Below the pieces are notes generated by a model. The model was not told the origin of the DNA. It worked only from the letters and a program-made list of their open reading frames with translations, and ran no database searches. The position numbers and the translations under genes are program-made. From assembly GCA_024235695.1 (NCBI GenBank), contig JACKLX010000008.1:1-64000 (forward strand): DNA of 64,000 nt, read 5' to 3'. Positions 36,785 to 46,421 of the stretch are shown one piece after another (position 1 is the first letter of the stretch; each line of letters begins with the position of its first letter). Origin of the DNA: Accumulibacter sp. (GTDB lineage: Bacteria; Pseudomonadota; Gammaproteobacteria; Burkholderiales; Rhodocyclaceae).

Positions 36785-38160
36785 GTTTCTATACGGCAAC
36801 GTGTTCGCGCGTGCTGTTTCCGCTGCACGAGTGGCTCAAGGGGCACGATTCGGTCGCCCGGCGCGAGCGTCTGGAGGAGAGTCAGTGGTGGTCTGCCGAT
36901 CAGCTCGCCGACTACCGCGGGCAGCGCTTGCGCGACTTCCTGATCGACATCGGGCGGCGCGTTCCCTACTACCGTGAGCTGTTTCGGGGCATTGCCTTCG
37001 ATCCGCGCTCGGTACGCTCGATGGCGGACCTGCGAGCTCTGCCCTTGCTCGACAAGACGGACATCCGGGCCAATCTCGGGCGCCTCAAGGCCGACGGGCA
37101 CGGCCCGCTGACGCGCTACAACACCGGCGGCTCGTCGGGTCAGCCACTGATCTTCTACATGGGCAAGGCGCGCAAGAGTCACGACGTCGCGGCCAAGTGG
37201 CGGGCGACGCGCTGGTGGGACGTCGACATCGGCGATCGCGAACTGGTGGTCTGGGGAAGCCCGATCGAACTCGGCGCACAGGATCGCCTGCGGCGGCTGC
37301 GCGACGGCGTCTTGCGAAGCCACCTGTTGCCGGCCTTCGAAATGTCGCCGGCGAATCTCGACCGTTTCGTGGACACCATCCGTGGCCGCCGTCCGGCAAT
37401 GCTGTTCGGCTACCCGTCGAGTCTCTCGCTGATCGCCGCGCACGCCCGCCAGCAGAATCTGACGATGAACACGCTCGGTATCAAGGTCGCCTTCGTTACT
37501 TCCGAGAAGCTCTACGACGAGCAGCGGGCGGTGATCAGCGAGGTCTTCGGCTGCCCGGTGGCCAATGGCTACGGCGCTCGCGATGCCGGCTTCATCGCCC
37601 ATCAGTGCCCTGCCGGAAGTCTCCATATCAGTGCCGAGGACGTCCTCGTCGAAACGCTGCACGCGGACGGCACGCCGACCGCACCGGGCGAGGCAGGCGA
37701 GATCGTCGTCACGCACCTGGCGACGGCGGATTTCCCGTTTGTTCGCTATCGCACCGGCGACGTCGGTATCCTCGGTGACCGCAGCTGTGCCTGCGGACGC
37801 GGCTTGCCGGTGCTGCAGGAGGTGCAGGGGCGAACCACCGACTTCGTTGTCGCCCGTGACGGCACCGTCATGCATGGTCTGGCGCTGATCTACACCGTTC
37901 GTGATCTTCCCGGTGTCGACCGCTTCCGCATCGAGCAGGTTTCGATCGACGAAACGATCGTCAAGCTGGTCACCGGGCCGGATTTCGACCGCGCCGCAGA
38001 GCAGCGGATCGTGCGCGACTTCAAGGCGCGGCTCGGCGAGGCAGTGAGCATCCGGGTAGAGCACGTTGGCGACATCGCCAGCGAAGCGTCCGGCAAGTAC
38101 CGTTACGTTGTCAGCCACGTCAAGCCCTTTGCGCAGCCTCGGGAAGCCACCGATGCGTGA
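36781..38160 (+). CDS. Phenylacetate-CoA ligase/CapK-like adenylate-forming enzyme
   Basis: Member of the ANL superfamily related to PaaK and capsule protein CapK (459 residues). ATP-binding loop YNTGGSSGQPLIF lies near residue 115; NGYGARDAGFIAHQCP and RYRTGDVG follow, then a C-terminal lid with SGKYRYV. PaaK-like enzymes activate a carboxylate as an acyl-AMP; in polysaccharide clusters, CapK-type members lack an established substrate. The TTG start at 36781 is chosen because a strong GAGGAGG (36769-36775) lies 5 nt before it and it overlaps the preceding stop. It overlaps the next gene by 8 nt. Confidence 0.85.
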   Translation: MSFYTATCSRVLFPLHEWLKGHDSVARRERLEESQWWSADQLADYRGQRLRDFLIDIGRRVPYYRELFRGIAFDPRSVRSMADLRALPLLDKTDIRANLGRLKADGHGPLTRYNTGGSSGQPLIFYMGKARKSHDVAAKWRATRWWDVDIGDRELVVWGSPIELGAQDRLRRLRDGVLRSHLLPAFEMSPANLDRFVDTIRGRRPAMLFGYPSSLSLIAAHARQQNLTMNTLGIKVAFVTSEKLYDEQRAVISEVFGCPVANGYGARDAGFIAHQCPAGSLHISAEDVLVETLHADGTPTAPGEAGEIVVTHLATADFPFVRYRTGDVGILGDRSCACGRGLPVLQEVQGRTTDFVVARDGTVMHGLALIYTVRDLPGVDRFRIEQVSIDETIVKLVTGPDFDRAAEQRIVRDFKARLGEAVSIRVEHVGDIASEASGKYRYVVSHVKPFAQPREATDA

Positions 38161-39502
38161 CCTGCTGATCCTCGGCATCTTCAGCGCCGTGCTGCCATTT
38201 GCCTTCCTGCATCCGTGGATTGGCGTGCTGCTGTGGACCTGGCTGAGCATCATGAACCCGCACCGCTTGACCTTCGGCTTCGCCCACGACGCGCAATTCG
38301 CCGCGATCGCCGCCGGCGTCGTGCTGATTTCGCTGGTCGTGACGCGCGACAGGCTGCGCATGCCGTGGACGCCGCCGGTGGTGGTGCTGCTGCTGTTCGT
38401 CCTGTGGATGTGCCTGACGACGGCTTTCGCGATCAATCCGGGCGAGTCCTGGGGCCAGCTCAACAAGGTGCTGAAGATCCAGGTGATGACCTTCGTCGCC
38501 CTGTTCGCTCTGCAGGAACGAAAACATATCGAACTGTTCGTCTGGATCAACGCGCTCTCGATCGGTTTCTTTTCGGTCAAGGGCGGCATCTTTACCCTTG
38601 CGACCGGCGGCGGCGGCACGGTCTGGGGTCCTGCAGGCTCATTCATCGAGGACAACAACGCACTGGCCGTCGCGGTGGTCATCGCCATCCCGCTGATGAA
38701 CCATCTGCGAATCGTGGCGACGCGCGCCTGGGTGCGCTTCGGGCTGGTGGCGGCGATGCTGCTGTCGACCGTGTCGGCACTCGGTTCGCAATCGCGAGGA
38801 GCGCTGCTGGCGCTTTCGGCGATGGGCCTGGTGCTGTGGTATCGATCGACCCGCAAGGCGGTCCTCGGAGTGGTGATCGCGGTCGTGGCGACATTGCTGG
38901 TCGCCTTCATGCCGACCTCGTGGGAGGAGCGGATGTCGACCATCGGAACGTACGAGCAGGATGGCTCGGCGATGGGTCGAATCCGCGCCTGGCAGATGTG
39001 TTTCAACATCGCCAACCATCGTCCGCTCGGCGGCGGTTTCGACATCTACAACCGGTCCACCTACGCGATCTATGGTCCGCCGGAGGCGACCAGCGCGCTG
39101 GTCGCGCACAGCATCTATTTCTCGATACTCGGCGAGCACGGCTACGTCGGGCTGGCGCTGTTCCTGATGGTCTGGTGGCTGACCTTTCGTACTGCCGGCG
39201 CAATCCGCAAGGAAAGTCGGGGGCGACCCGAGGTGGCATGGGTCTATGACCTTGCCGGGATGTGTCAGGTGTCCCTGATCGGCTACCTGGTCGGAGGCGC
39301 CTTCCTGCAGCTGGCCTACTTCGATCTGCCTTACAACATCCTGGTGATCCTGGTCGTCTCGCACCGTTGGCTGCGGGAAGGTGGCTGGAAGCGCGATACC
39401 GTGGGCGCTTTCGAGTCTCGCCGGGCGACTCCGCCAGCGGATGCGTCGGAATCGGCCACTGCCAGCGGTTCGCCAGATTCGCTGCCAGGGCCCCGGACAT
39501 GA
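38153..39502 (+). CDS. O-antigen polymerase/ligase-like protein, exosortase A-associated
   Basis: Polytopic membrane protein of 449 residues with about ten to twelve hydrophobic segments and an O-antigen ligase (Wzy_C) region. The start FAFLHPWIGVLLWTWLSIMN and the later GSFIEDNNALAV and QSRGALLALSAM are typical of the exosortase A-linked putative O-glycosylation ligase (TIGR03097-like). It may polymerise repeat units or attach glycan to sorted proteins. The hydrophilic C-terminal 40 residues are low-complexity. Confidence 0.85.
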   Translation: MRDLLILGIFSAVLPFAFLHPWIGVLLWTWLSIMNPHRLTFGFAHDAQFAAIAAGVVLISLVVTRDRLRMPWTPPVVVLLLFVLWMCLTTAFAINPGESWGQLNKVLKIQVMTFVALFALQERKHIELFVWINALSIGFFSVKGGIFTLATGGGGTVWGPAGSFIEDNNALAVAVVIAIPLMNHLRIVATRAWVRFGLVAAMLLSTVSALGSQSRGALLALSAMGLVLWYRSTRKAVLGVVIAVVATLLVAFMPTSWEERMSTIGTYEQDGSAMGRIRAWQMCFNIANHRPLGGGFDIYNRSTYAIYGPPEATSALVAHSIYFSILGEHGYVGLALFLMVWWLTFRTAGAIRKESRGRPEVAWVYDLAGMCQVSLIGYLVGGAFLQLAYFDLPYNILVILVVSHRWLREGGWKRDTVGAFESRRATPPADASESATASGSPDSLPGPRT

Positions 39503-40476
39503 TCCTCAAGACTCTGGTCCACGGCCTGTCGCCAGGGGGAAAGCGCGGACGCCTGTCGATCCTGATCTTCCACCGGGTGCTGCCGCAGCCCGACCCGCTA
39601 TTGCCGTCGATTCCCGATGCGGCACAGTTTGCCAGGACTCTCGACTGGCTGCGGACGTGGTTCAATGTCCTGCCGCTGGATCAGGCGATCGCCCGGCTGC
39701 AGGACGATTCGCTGCCGCCACGGGCGGCGGCGATCACCTTTGACGACGGCTACGCCGACAACTGCACGGTGGCGATGCCGATTCTTCAAGGGCGCCGCCT
39801 GACAGCGACCTTCTTCGTCGCCACCGCCTATCTCGACGGCGGCCGGATGTGGAACGACACGGTCATCGAAGCGGTTCGCCGTTGTCGCCAGGCAACGCTT
39901 GATCTGTCGGACGAGGGTCTCGGGGTGCACGACCTGCAATCGGCTGCCGCCATTGCCCGGGCCATCGAGCGGATCCTCGACGGGGTCAAGTACCGCGATC
40001 CCGAGCACCGCCTGACGCTGGTCGATTACGTCGCGACGACCGCTGGCGGCCGTTTGCCGTCGGACCTGATGCTGACCTCCGATCAACTGCGGACGATGCG
40101 CAAGGCCGGCATGGGAATCGGCGCGCATACCGCCACTCACCCGATTCTCGCCGGCCTGGCTGCCGCGGAAGTGCGCCGGGAGGTGGGCGACAGCAAGCGC
40201 TTTCTGGAGTCGCTGCTGCAGCAACGCATCACCCTCTTCGCCTATCCCAATGGCAAGCCGGATGTCGATTATCGGGCGGCGGACGCCGAAATTGTCAGAA
40301 GCCTTGGCTTCGATGGGGCGGTGACGACCGCCTGGGGCGCCGCCGACAGCCGCAGCGACGTGATGCAGTTGCCGCGTTTCACGCCCTGGGATCGAACGCG
40401 GCTTCGCTTTGGCGCGCGACTGGTGAACAACCTGTGGCCGAACGCACGATTGCGGTCCGGGCAATTCGCCCATTGA
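39499..40476 (+). CDS. Polysaccharide deacetylase family protein
   Basis: Second NodB-type enzyme of the locus (325 residues), of a different branch from the first. Asp82-Asp83 lie in ITFDDGYADN and the histidines in GAHTATH (His210, His214). The insert between these motifs is about 120 residues. ALFAYPNG-type ending is seen as LFAYPNGKPDVDY. No signal peptide is evident. The ATG overlaps the stop of the membrane protein. Confidence 0.88.
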   Translation: MILKTLVHGLSPGGKRGRLSILIFHRVLPQPDPLLPSIPDAAQFARTLDWLRTWFNVLPLDQAIARLQDDSLPPRAAAITFDDGYADNCTVAMPILQGRRLTATFFVATAYLDGGRMWNDTVIEAVRRCRQATLDLSDEGLGVHDLQSAAAIARAIERILDGVKYRDPEHRLTLVDYVATTAGGRLPSDLMLTSDQLRTMRKAGMGIGAHTATHPILAGLAAAEVRREVGDSKRFLESLLQQRITLFAYPNGKPDVDYRAADAEIVRSLGFDGAVTTAWGAADSRSDVMQLPRFTPWDRTRLRFGARLVNNLWPNARLRSGQFAH

Positions 40477-40582
40477 CCGCAGGCTGCTGGCGGCAGCAGC
40501 CGGGTGATTGCGCCTCTGCGTCCTGGCGATGGGCAGCGAGATTGAACAACTGGCAGTGTGCCAGAGGAGAGGGAGTCTGGAG

Positions 40583-41518
40583 ATGAACGAATTGGCGACA
40601 GAACAGGCTGCCGGAGGGTCGACCGGCGGCGAAACGCGCGAACCGCGCGTTCAATCCTGGCCAGTAATGGTCCTGGCCCACAACGAGGAGCGCGTCATCA
40701 GGGCCTGCCTCGACAGTATCTTCGCGTCGGATCCGGAGCGTGCCTTCGAGGTTTTCGTGATGGCCAACGGCTGCAGCGATCGGACCGAAGACATCGTGCG
40801 CGCGTACGGCGGTCAACGGCCGGAAGTCCATCTGGTGTCGATCGCACTGGGCGACAAGTGCAACGCCTGGAATGTGTTTGTGCACGAAACCGTGCCACAG
40901 TTCGGCCTCGATGCCGAGGTCTACTTCTTCATGGATGGTGATGCCACGGCCACTCCGGGTTCGTTCAGCGCCATGGCACGGGCGCTCGAGCAGCATGCCG
41001 CTGCGCACGCCGCGTCGGCGGTGCCGGTTTCCGGTCGCAACGCCGCCCGGGATGCGCGTGAAATCATCGACGAGCACGGTCTGGTGGCCAATCTCTACTC
41101 GCTGCGTGGCAGTTTCGTGAAACGCCTGCAACAGCTCGGGGTGCGCATTCCACTCAAGCAGGAGGGCGACGACGGCCTGATTGGCGCGCTCGTCAAGTGG
41201 GATCTGGAACCCCGCAATGTCGTTTTCGACGACGCCCTGATCGTGCCATGCGCCGACGCCGGCTTTGCCTTCGAGCCGATGTCGCTGAGCCGTCCAGCGG
41301 ACTGGATCGCGTACTGGAAGCGAGCGGTTCGCTATGGCCGGAGACTCTACGAGTTTCAGTTGCTGGGCCCGAAACTCAAGGCCGAGGGCCTTGCCGGAAT
41401 GCCGCGCGACATCACCGAGCTGTATCGGCGTGCCGATACGCTGCCGCTGCTCTGGAACGGTCCGTACACCCTGTCGAACTGGGTGGCGCTGCGTGAGATG
41501 CGTCGTCTCGGCAGGTGA
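40583..41518 (+). CDS. Glycosyltransferase family 2
   Basis: GT-A fold transferase of 311 residues. VMVLAHNEERVIRACLDSI is the nucleotide-binding start, VMANGCSDRTEDIV follows, and FMDGDATATPGS supplies the DxD-like metal site. QEGDDGLIG probably carries the catalytic acid. ATG 40583 is preferred over a start 75 nt upstream because a strong AGAGGAGAGGGAG run lies 7 nt before it. Membrane anchor not evident; donor unknown. Confidence 0.85.
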   Translation: MNELATEQAAGGSTGGETREPRVQSWPVMVLAHNEERVIRACLDSIFASDPERAFEVFVMANGCSDRTEDIVRAYGGQRPEVHLVSIALGDKCNAWNVFVHETVPQFGLDAEVYFFMDGDATATPGSFSAMARALEQHAAAHAASAVPVSGRNAARDAREIIDEHGLVANLYSLRGSFVKRLQQLGVRIPLKQEGDDGLIGALVKWDLEPRNVVFDDALIVPCADAGFAFEPMSLSRPADWIAYWKRAVRYGRRLYEFQLLGPKLKAEGLAGMPRDITELYRRADTLPLLWNGPYTLSNWVALREMRRLGR

Positions 41519-41897
41519 GCCGAGCGCTGCTGGAGAGCCACGGGCGGCGTCGATGTCGGTCCTGCCGATGCCAGGGTCGGCCGGCGCTGGCGCCCGGTCG
41601 CGCTGTGCCGGTCCTGGGTCGGCAGGCGGGCGTCGGCATCCCGCCAAGCGTGATCGACGTCACGGTGGCCTGTGGCAGGCATCGCTTAGAATTTGCCGGG
41701 CTGGCCGGTGAGTCGCCGAAATGCCTGCCAGCGCTCGCCTGCCGGGCGCCTGGCGATCGGCCGCCCGGCCAGCGGCAAGATGACCGTGGCTGCCATTGAC
41801 GCACTAACCGTGAGCTGCACCGCTGGTGCGGCGGGAGAAAACAAGTTGTCGCGAAACAGCGCAAGCAGCTCGCTGCCGTCGGTGGGGATGGCACAGG
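41519..41897. other. Intergenic region before the flippase gene
   Basis: About 380 bases without a supported gene. The only landmark is TAGAAT (41687-41692), a possible -10 box without a convincing -35 partner, so the flippase may have its own weak promoter or depend on read-through from the operon. Confidence 0.4.
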
Positions 41898-43379
41898 ATG
41901 GAAGATAAGTCGGCGAGCAATTCCGATCTGGTCAACAGGATTCTCTCGGGTGCGCGCTGGGTGGTGGTGATCCGCACCGCTGCACAGTCGTTCAGCTGGA
42001 TCGTCAGCATCATCGTCGTACGTTTCATCAGTCCTGCCGACTATGGTCTGAACGCCATGCTCGAGGCGCCGCTGGAACTGCTGATGCTGTTCAGTACGCT
42101 GGGCCTCGACGCGGCGCTGGTTCGCTTCAAGAACATCGAACGCGACGAGCTGCAGAGCGCGTTCGGCTGGCTGCTGCTGGTCAATGGCTTGCTGTTCCTG
42201 GTGTATTTCTTTGGCGGCGGCTTGCTGGCGGCCTATTTCGGAGAGCCGTCGCTCGAGCCACTGGCCAGGATTCTGGCGTTCATCTTTGTCCTGGGACCTT
42301 TCCGGGTCATCCCCAACGCGCTGCTCAACCGGGATCTCAAGTTCAAGCTCATTGCCACGGTCGAACTGATCGCCGGCGTGGTCAGCGCGACGGCTACCCT
42401 GGTGCTGGCGATCATGGGCTTTGGTGTGCGAGCGCTGGTGCTGGGGGTGCTGACCAATCTCGTCCTGCAGTCGCTGATCCTGATGATCCGCCAGCCCTGG
42501 ATAGTCAGGCCCACCCTCGACCTCGCGACCGTTCGCCGGATGATCAATTTCGGCGGCAAGGTCGCCGTTTTCAGGGCGTTGGCCCAGCTGGCCGACAAGA
42601 TGGTCAGCATTATCGCCGGCCCGATCCTCGGCGCCGGCATCCTGGGCACCTACGCGGTGAGCCTGGGTTTCGCCTTGCTGCCGCTCAGCAAGACCATGGC
42701 GATCATCAACCAGGTCATGTTCCCGTCGTTCTCGAGGTTCCAGGATGACCCGCAGCTGGCCGGCTATTACCTGGAACGGTCGATCGGCGTGATGGCCATG
42801 GTGATGTTTCCGGTGATGATCGGGATGGCGTGCGTTGCCAACGAATTCGTCGAGGTGGTGCTCGGGGAAATGTGGATTGCCGCCGTGACGCCGCTCGCCC
42901 TGTTGTCGCTGAGCATGCCGTTCAGGACCGTCACCTCGCTCTGCAGACCGGCCTTGATGGGCATGGGCCGCATCGATCTGACGCTGAAGTCGGCGCAGCT
43001 CACGCTGCTGGTGCTGGTGCCGTTGCTGCTGCTGGGGGTGTCTTACGGGCTGCTCGGCATGGTCATTGCCTGCCTGATCGCCGAACCGGTGGTGGCTCTC
43101 GCCACCGTCCAGCTGTGCAAACGGGCGTTTACGGTTTCCTTTGCCGGGATGTATCGCAGCCTGCGCCCGGCGATTGGCTCGACGGCGGTGATGGCGGCCT
43201 TCGTTCTGTGGTCGGCGACGGCGCTCGACCAGGCGCCGGGCTGGTTGACACTGGTCGCTGAAGTCGGCGTCGGGGCGACTGTTTACCTGCTTGTTCTGAG
43301 ACTTGTTTTTGCGGAGCAGTTCCATGCCGCACTGGCCTTGCTTACCGGCAAGCAGCGCGGCGAAGTCCTCAACCGCTAG
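41898..43379 (+). CDS. Polysaccharide flippase (Wzx/PST family)
   Basis: Integral membrane protein of 493 residues with about 12-14 hydrophobic segments. It belongs to the MOP/PST family that moves undecaprenyl-linked repeat units across the inner membrane. Family features include RWVVVIRTAAQSFSWIVSIIV near the start, a helix ending RFISPADYGLNAM, the KNIERDELQSAFGW cytoplasmic segment, and FGGKVAVFRALAQLADKMVS at about residue 220. It provides the flipping step otherwise missing from the operon. Confidence 0.88.
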   Translation: MEDKSASNSDLVNRILSGARWVVVIRTAAQSFSWIVSIIVVRFISPADYGLNAMLEAPLELLMLFSTLGLDAALVRFKNIERDELQSAFGWLLLVNGLLFLVYFFGGGLLAAYFGEPSLEPLARILAFIFVLGPFRVIPNALLNRDLKFKLIATVELIAGVVSATATLVLAIMGFGVRALVLGVLTNLVLQSLILMIRQPWIVRPTLDLATVRRMINFGGKVAVFRALAQLADKMVSIIAGPILGAGILGTYAVSLGFALLPLSKTMAIINQVMFPSFSRFQDDPQLAGYYLERSIGVMAMVMFPVMIGMACVANEFVEVVLGEMWIAAVTPLALLSLSMPFRTVTSLCRPALMGMGRIDLTLKSAQLTLLVLVPLLLLGVSYGLLGMVIACLIAEPVVALATVQLCKRAFTVSFAGMYRSLRPAIGSTAVMAAFVLWSATALDQAPGWLTLVAEVGVGATVYLLVLRLVFAEQFHAALALLTGKQRGEVLNR

Positions 43380-43550
43380 CTGCAATGCTGCCGGTGGCCG
43401 CGCGCGACGAGGCGCACGAATCGCTTCGCGAAGGTCATCACGGCAGCCCGCGTCGGGCAGTCGTCGAAGCCTCTGGCCGCCGCGGGCCGGGCCATGACGA
43501 CGGCGCGGCCATCGACTGACAACCGTTTCCCTGCATCATGAGAGGCACCA

Positions 43551-45350
43551 ATGAAAAACGAGCTGCATTGTCTTAGCGAGTTCACCTACCAGAAGGAGAG
43601 CGGCGTTCACACCGCCGCAAGAGACGGTTCGGGCGGTGAGGAGTTTGCCTACAGTGATGGCGACGAGGCCGAGGAGTACGTCTTCAAGTGCATACGGGAG
43701 GCCGGTGACGTGTCGGACAACTCGCCGGAACTGGTTCGCTGGGCCCGCGACTGGAGTTCCTACTACCATCTGGCGGCCGGACGCGCCAACCACATCCGTG
43801 TTCTCGACCTGCCGCGTGAGCTTTCCGTCCTCGAACTCGGCTCGGGCTGCGGCGCGGTGTCGCGCTACCTCGGCGAGCATCATCATGAGGTGCACTGTGT
43901 CGAGGGCAGCCCCAGACGGGCGATGATCACCCGGGAACGTTGTCGTGGACTGAAAAACGTCAAGGTCTTCTGCGCCGACTTCAGAAAGCTGGAACTGACG
44001 CCCGAATACGACATCGTGCTGTTGAACGGTGTGCTCGAGTATGCACCGGTCTTTTTCGCCGCCGAGGGTCGCAGTCCGGCCGAGGCAACCGCCGCGTTAT
44101 TGGCTCTCGCGAGGTCGGCGCTGCGAGAAAACGGCATCCTGCTGATTGCCATCGAGAACAAGATCGGCCTGAAGTACTGGTGCGGCGCCACTGAAGACCA
44201 CACCGGCCGGCTGTTCGACGGCATTCATGGCTACCCGACGCCCGGTACCGCGCGCACCTACTCCCGGCGCGAGTTGGGCGATGTCCTGGACGCTTCGGGT
44301 TTCGCCTTTCACCAGTTCTACTCCTGCTTTCCCGACTACAAGTTCCCGACCACTGTCCTGGCGGATGACCATGCCGCCCATCCCGACCTGTTCATTCACA
44401 ACTGGATCGAGTACCCGGCCGAAAATCCCGGCATCGCCCGCGACTATCTGATCCACGAAGGTCTTGCGGCGCGCTCGCTCAGCGACGCTGGGCTGATCCA
44501 CGAATTCGCCAACTCCTTTCTTGTCGTCGCATCCGAAAAGCAGCCTGTCGGCCTCGATCGCAGCATCAAGCCGGATTGGCTGGCGTCGAAGATATCGGTC
44601 GCCAACCGGGATCGAAGCGTGCATTGCGTCACCAGGTTCTTCCCGAAGACGGCAACGATCGAAAAGACGCTGGTCGATTACGCCCAGGGTGGCGCCAAGG
44701 ATGCCAAGACACTGGCCCATGCTGTCGAAACGGCAAAGTGGATTTCCGGCAACCTGCTCAGCTGGGAGGTGGCCGATGCCGTGATGTCGAGGGATTTTCG
44801 CAAGGCTCTCTTGCCGCTGGTCGCCGAATACCACGACGCGTTGCTGCAGCGCTTCGCCACCGGCGCCAGCGACGATCAGGGTTATCCGCTGCTGCGTGGC
44901 GAATGCTTCGACTTCATCATGGGAAACATCATCAGGACCGCGACCGGACTCGAGGGGATCGACAACGAATGGAAGATGGAACGTCCGCTGCCGGCCGACT
45001 ATATCCTCTACCGGTCGCTTTCCTACGACGTTCTTGGCCGAAACCGGCGATGGCTTGGCCAGAATGTTCCCGATGCCGACAAGTTCGTGATCGCCGTCGT
45101 GCGCAGCTGGTATCCCGGCTACGACCAGCAGCGCCACGATCGCAATCGTTCGCTGGAAAGCGCCATCCTCAGCGAGGTGCGCGGCGAACTCGGTGGCACC
45201 AAGTGGATTTCGTCCGAGGACGGGATGGTGCCCTGGAAGCGCGCCATCAAGAAGATCGCACGCAAGACCCCGGCCGGACTGAAAGCGAGGATTGTCCGGC
45301 TCTCGGCAGCAGTCGACGAGAAGCTGCGGGTGCTGTTCGCCGAGTCGTAG
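43551..45350 (+). CDS. SAM-dependent methyltransferase with possible kinase-like C-terminal domain
   Basis: Bidomain protein of 599 residues. Residues 85-250 form a class I methyltransferase (ELGSGCGA 95-102; NGVLEYAP further on; AIENKIGLKYW). Residues 330-560 are not a family I know by name. They contain DFIMGN (454-459) followed by IDNEW (470-474), the spacing of an aminoglycoside/choline kinase catalytic loop (DxxxxN then ID). WbdD of E. coli O9a joins a methyltransferase to a kinase and caps mannan chains, so a chain-terminating role is a hypothesis. It closes the plus-strand polysaccharide block. Confidence 0.72.
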   Translation: MKNELHCLSEFTYQKESGVHTAARDGSGGEEFAYSDGDEAEEYVFKCIREAGDVSDNSPELVRWARDWSSYYHLAAGRANHIRVLDLPRELSVLELGSGCGAVSRYLGEHHHEVHCVEGSPRRAMITRERCRGLKNVKVFCADFRKLELTPEYDIVLLNGVLEYAPVFFAAEGRSPAEATAALLALARSALRENGILLIAIENKIGLKYWCGATEDHTGRLFDGIHGYPTPGTARTYSRRELGDVLDASGFAFHQFYSCFPDYKFPTTVLADDHAAHPDLFIHNWIEYPAENPGIARDYLIHEGLAARSLSDAGLIHEFANSFLVVASEKQPVGLDRSIKPDWLASKISVANRDRSVHCVTRFFPKTATIEKTLVDYAQGGAKDAKTLAHAVETAKWISGNLLSWEVADAVMSRDFRKALLPLVAEYHDALLQRFATGASDDQGYPLLRGECFDFIMGNIIRTATGLEGIDNEWKMERPLPADYILYRSLSYDVLGRNRRWLGQNVPDADKFVIAVVRSWYPGYDQQRHDRNRSLESAILSEVRGELGGTKWISSEDGMVPWKRAIKKIARKTPAGLKARIVRLSAAVDEKLRVLFAES

Positions 45351-45412
45351 CGTAGACCACCGCCGGGTGGCCGGTCACCGGCGAGGTGCGACGCCGCCGT
45401 CCTTGCGGCTGC

Positions 45413-46210
45413 TCACGTGTGCCGCTCAAGCCACTCGACGATCGCCTCGGCGGCGGCCTGCCAATGCGCGTCGAGCATCAGCGTATGGCCGGCACGCGGA
45501 ATCACCGCCACTTCAGCCTGCCAGGCCATCGCCGTGAACCTGAGTCCCTGCGGCGGGAAGACGGCATCGGCTTGGCCGCCAAGGACCAGCACCGGCAGTC
45601 TCGGCCGGTGTCTTGGCAGGCGCATCGCCAACAGCGTCAGCTCGAGGATGGCGCGGCGAGACTCCGACTGGAACAATCTGCCGAAGCGGATCAGATCCTC
45701 GCTGCCGGTTTCTGCCGAGTAATATACGTCGCGAATGGTCTGCAGCGTTTGCGCCGTGTACCTGCCTCGGGTTGCGCGTGCCTGCTCGGTGAAGAAAGCG
45801 GGATCGCTGAAGGCGATCTTCATGGTCGCGCCGAGGATGCCCGACGGCGGCACTGGCGCCATCAGGACGGCGGCTTGCGTCGGCTGCCGCTCGAGGAAGC
45901 GCTCGACGACGACCGTGCCCAGCGAGTGTCCGATCAGGATCGTTGGTCCATGCAGTCGCCCGACGACCTGCGCGAGGTCATCGGTATAGTCGTCAAGGCC
46001 GAAGGAGTCGAGCCGCTCGCGGCCCGCGCTGCCGCCGTGGCCTGCCAGGTCGAGCGCGTGGCAATCGAAGCCGCGGTCGCTGAACCAGGGCATGAAATAG
46101 GCGTCCCAACAGGCCGCCGTGGCGTAGCCGCCGTGCACGAAGAGCAGCCGGGACGAGCGCTTGCGGCCGACGGCCGGTCGGAACAGGGTATGAATGTGTC
46201 GCGGGGTCAT
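45413..46210 (-). CDS. Alpha/beta hydrolase
   Basis: Single-domain hydrolase of 265 residues. LLFVHGGYATAACWDAYF contains the oxyanion HG motif, ILIGHSLGTVV carries the nucleophile Ser, the Asp is probably in GGQADAVFPP, and the His is in RAGHTLMLD. It resembles lysophospholipase/monoacylglycerol lipase-type enzymes but the substrate is unknown. The ATG at 46210 is used; a TTG two codons earlier is possible. It is convergent with the preceding methyltransferase. Confidence 0.85.
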   Translation of the reverse strand: MTPRHIHTLFRPAVGRKRSSRLLFVHGGYATAACWDAYFMPWFSDRGFDCHALDLAGHGGSAGRERLDSFGLDDYTDDLAQVVGRLHGPTILIGHSLGTVVVERFLERQPTQAAVLMAPVPPSGILGATMKIAFSDPAFFTEQARATRGRYTAQTLQTIRDVYYSAETGSEDLIRFGRLFQSESRRAILELTLLAMRLPRHRPRLPVLVLGGQADAVFPPQGLRFTAMAWQAEVAVIPRAGHTLMLDAHWQAAAEAIVEWLERHT

Positions 46211-46421
46211 GGTCAATCACAATGTAGCATGGCCTTGCGTCGCCGCTGACCGGAAAGCGGCTGGCGCGTTGCCGGACGACCATGCCGGGTCCTTGCGGTG
46301 AAAGCCGCGGCCGCGACTCACCAGGCGGCGGGTCGGCTCGGCGTCACCGAGCGGTCGGTGGTGACTTGGGCTCGATCAGCGAACACGGTCAGCCGGTGCC
46401 CGGTTGGTCGGCGCAAGACGG

